Origin: Euonymus europaeus
Lineage: Eukaryota; Streptophyta; Magnoliopsida; Celastrales; Celastraceae
Assembly (NCBI GenBank): GCA_963580455.1
Contig: OY756958.1
Location: forward strand, 74,501-138,500
Direction: 5' to 3'
DNA: 64,000 bases
Both the position numbers and the translations under genes were made by a program. Shown in pieces: positions 63,551 to 64,000 of the stretch (position 1 is its first letter; every line of letters starts with the position of its first letter). The notes under the pieces are model-generated. The model had not been told where the DNA came from, ran no database searches, and saw only the letters and a program-made list of their open reading frames with translations.

Positions 63551-64000
63551 GTTTTATGAATATCCGTTGACTCCGAGTTCTGAATTCGGTGATTTTTAGC
63601 TTGATTATACACTACTTTTCGAGCTCTACGATCCTGGCGTTTCGGATTTTGATTTCAGAACTCGTGGCTAGTTGGTCTCGTTTCACCTAGTTAGCCGCGA
63701 AATGTGGTTTCTTTACGTAAACGGTTTTATGAATATCCGTTGACTCCGAGTTCTGAATTCGGTGATTTTTAGCTTGATTTCACACTACTTTTCGAGCTCT
63801 ACGATCCTGGCGTTTCGGATTTTGATTTCAGAACTCGTGGCTAGTTGGTCTCATTTCACCTAGTTAGCCGCGAAATGTGGTTTCATTACGTTAACGGTTT
63901 TATGAATATCCGTTGACTCCGAGTTCTGAATTCGGTGATTTTTAGCTTGATTACACACTACTTTTTGAGCTCTACGATCCTGGCGTTTCGGATATTGATT
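63551..64000 (+). repeat. Last monomers, cut by the window edge
   Basis: Two full monomers (63,551 and 63,724) and 104 bp of a third (63,897). The second has GTCTCATTTC and ends CATTACGTTAACGG, with two changes in the otherwise conserved TTTACGTAAA palindrome. The partial third has TTGATTACAC, a class not seen since about 27 kb, and GGATATTGATT. The array continues beyond the window. Confidence 0.85.

Larger units (their letters stand above)
1..64000 (+). repeat. Tandem satellite array, 173-bp monomer, head to tail, fills the window
   Basis: Every stretch of the window aligns to one 173-bp unit, always in the same orientation. I set base 1 as monomer position 1 (GTTTTATGAATATCC). Monomer starts were followed to 63,897, and the total length is explained by 363 steps of 173 bp, fifteen extra 75-bp increments, three 9-bp deletions and one 1-bp deletion. 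Substitutions are common but indels are almost absent. No unique DNA, transposon, opposite-strand block or gene interrupts the array, and both edges are inside it. The unit length and HOR organisation are known features of centromeric and other heterochromatic satellites in plants and animals; a centromeric role here is inference. The satellite family and the species are not recognised. Confidence 0.98.

Noticed and set aside
1..64000. CRISPR-like regular spacing
   Set aside because: The whole 173-bp unit repeats, with no unique spacers between short repeats and no cas genes.
1..64000. Transposon, LTR or integrated virus inside the array
   Set aside because: Monomer phase is continuous from 1 to 63,897 with all length differences accounted for, so there is no room for an insertion. 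No coding domain is seen.
1..64000. Inverted (opposite-strand) monomer blocks
   Set aside because: Landmarks GTTTTATGAATATCC and GTGGCTAGTTGG read in the + direction throughout; I saw no reversed block.
1..64000. Telomere repeats, rRNA or tRNA genes, microsatellites
   Set aside because: No TTAGGG- or TTTAGGG-type runs, no tRNA- or rRNA-like stretch and no short-motif runs occur; everything aligns to the monomer.
1..64000. Assignment to human alpha satellite, Arabidopsis 178-bp or Rhynchospora Tyba satellites because of similar length
   Set aside because: Similar unit length alone is not homology, and I recognise no sequence match. A database search of the consensus would settle it.

Overview
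The whole 64 kb window is one uninterrupted, head-to-tail satellite DNA array with a basic period of 173 bp. No gene, RNA gene, transposon, telomere repeat or unique flanking sequence is visible on either strand, and both window edges lie inside the array. The base arithmetic closes exactly: starting at base 1, 363 monomer steps of 173 bp, plus 15 steps that are each 75 bp longer, minus three 9-bp deletions and one 1-bp deletion, lead to the start of the last (cut) monomer at 63,897. That gives about 348 ordinary monomers, 15 composite 248-bp units and a 104-bp partial copy. All copies point the same way. By eye, most differ from the consensus by only a few bases.

Organism: a eukaryote. A long, homogenised tandem array of a roughly 170-bp unit with multi-monomer higher-order repeats (HORs) is typical of centromeric or other heterochromatic satellites of plants and animals. 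I do not recognise the monomer and cannot name a species. It does not look like primate alphoid DNA as I know it, and I see no CENP-B box. The monomer is about 42% G+C and carries about 13 CpG sites, more than its composition predicts. Each monomer has an EcoRI-type GAATTC palindrome, a GAGCTC palindrome, the 10-bp palindrome TTTACGTAAA, and a 14-bp inverted repeat (one mismatch) with arms 63 bp apart.

Layout: (1) 1 to about 18.9 kb is the only part with the 248-bp composite units (90 bp of one monomer fused to the last 158 bp of another). It is built from overlapping HORs with shifts of 2,820, 1,286, 2,745, 1,805 and other lengths, and includes a local monomer triplication at 12.4-12.9 kb. 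(2) About 18.95-24.84 kb is two copies of a 17-mer HOR (2,941 bp). (3) 24.8-28.1 kb is a mosaic with 5- and 10-monomer shifts. (4) 28.1-32.3 kb is two copies of a 12-mer (2,076 bp). (5) 31.6-34.3 kb is two copies of an 8-mer (1,384 bp). (6) About 35.3-42.0 kb is three nearly identical copies of a 13-mer (2,240 bp) marked by a 9-bp deletion. (7) 42-45.6 kb is a mosaic with hybrid monomers. (8) 45.6-48.8 kb is a 7-mer with an internal 5-mer duplication. (9) 50.7-53.2 kb is two copies of a 7-mer (1,211 bp). (10) 54.7-64 kb is a 26-monomer (4,498 bp) duplication containing nested 9-mer and 8-mer HORs.

The picture is an array remodelled by repeated unequal exchange or segmental duplication, with different HORs in adjacent domains, hybrid monomers at exchange points, and variant bases concentrated at CpG sites. 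The two short open frames (54,676 and 59,174) are two HOR copies of the same satellite sequence, not genes.
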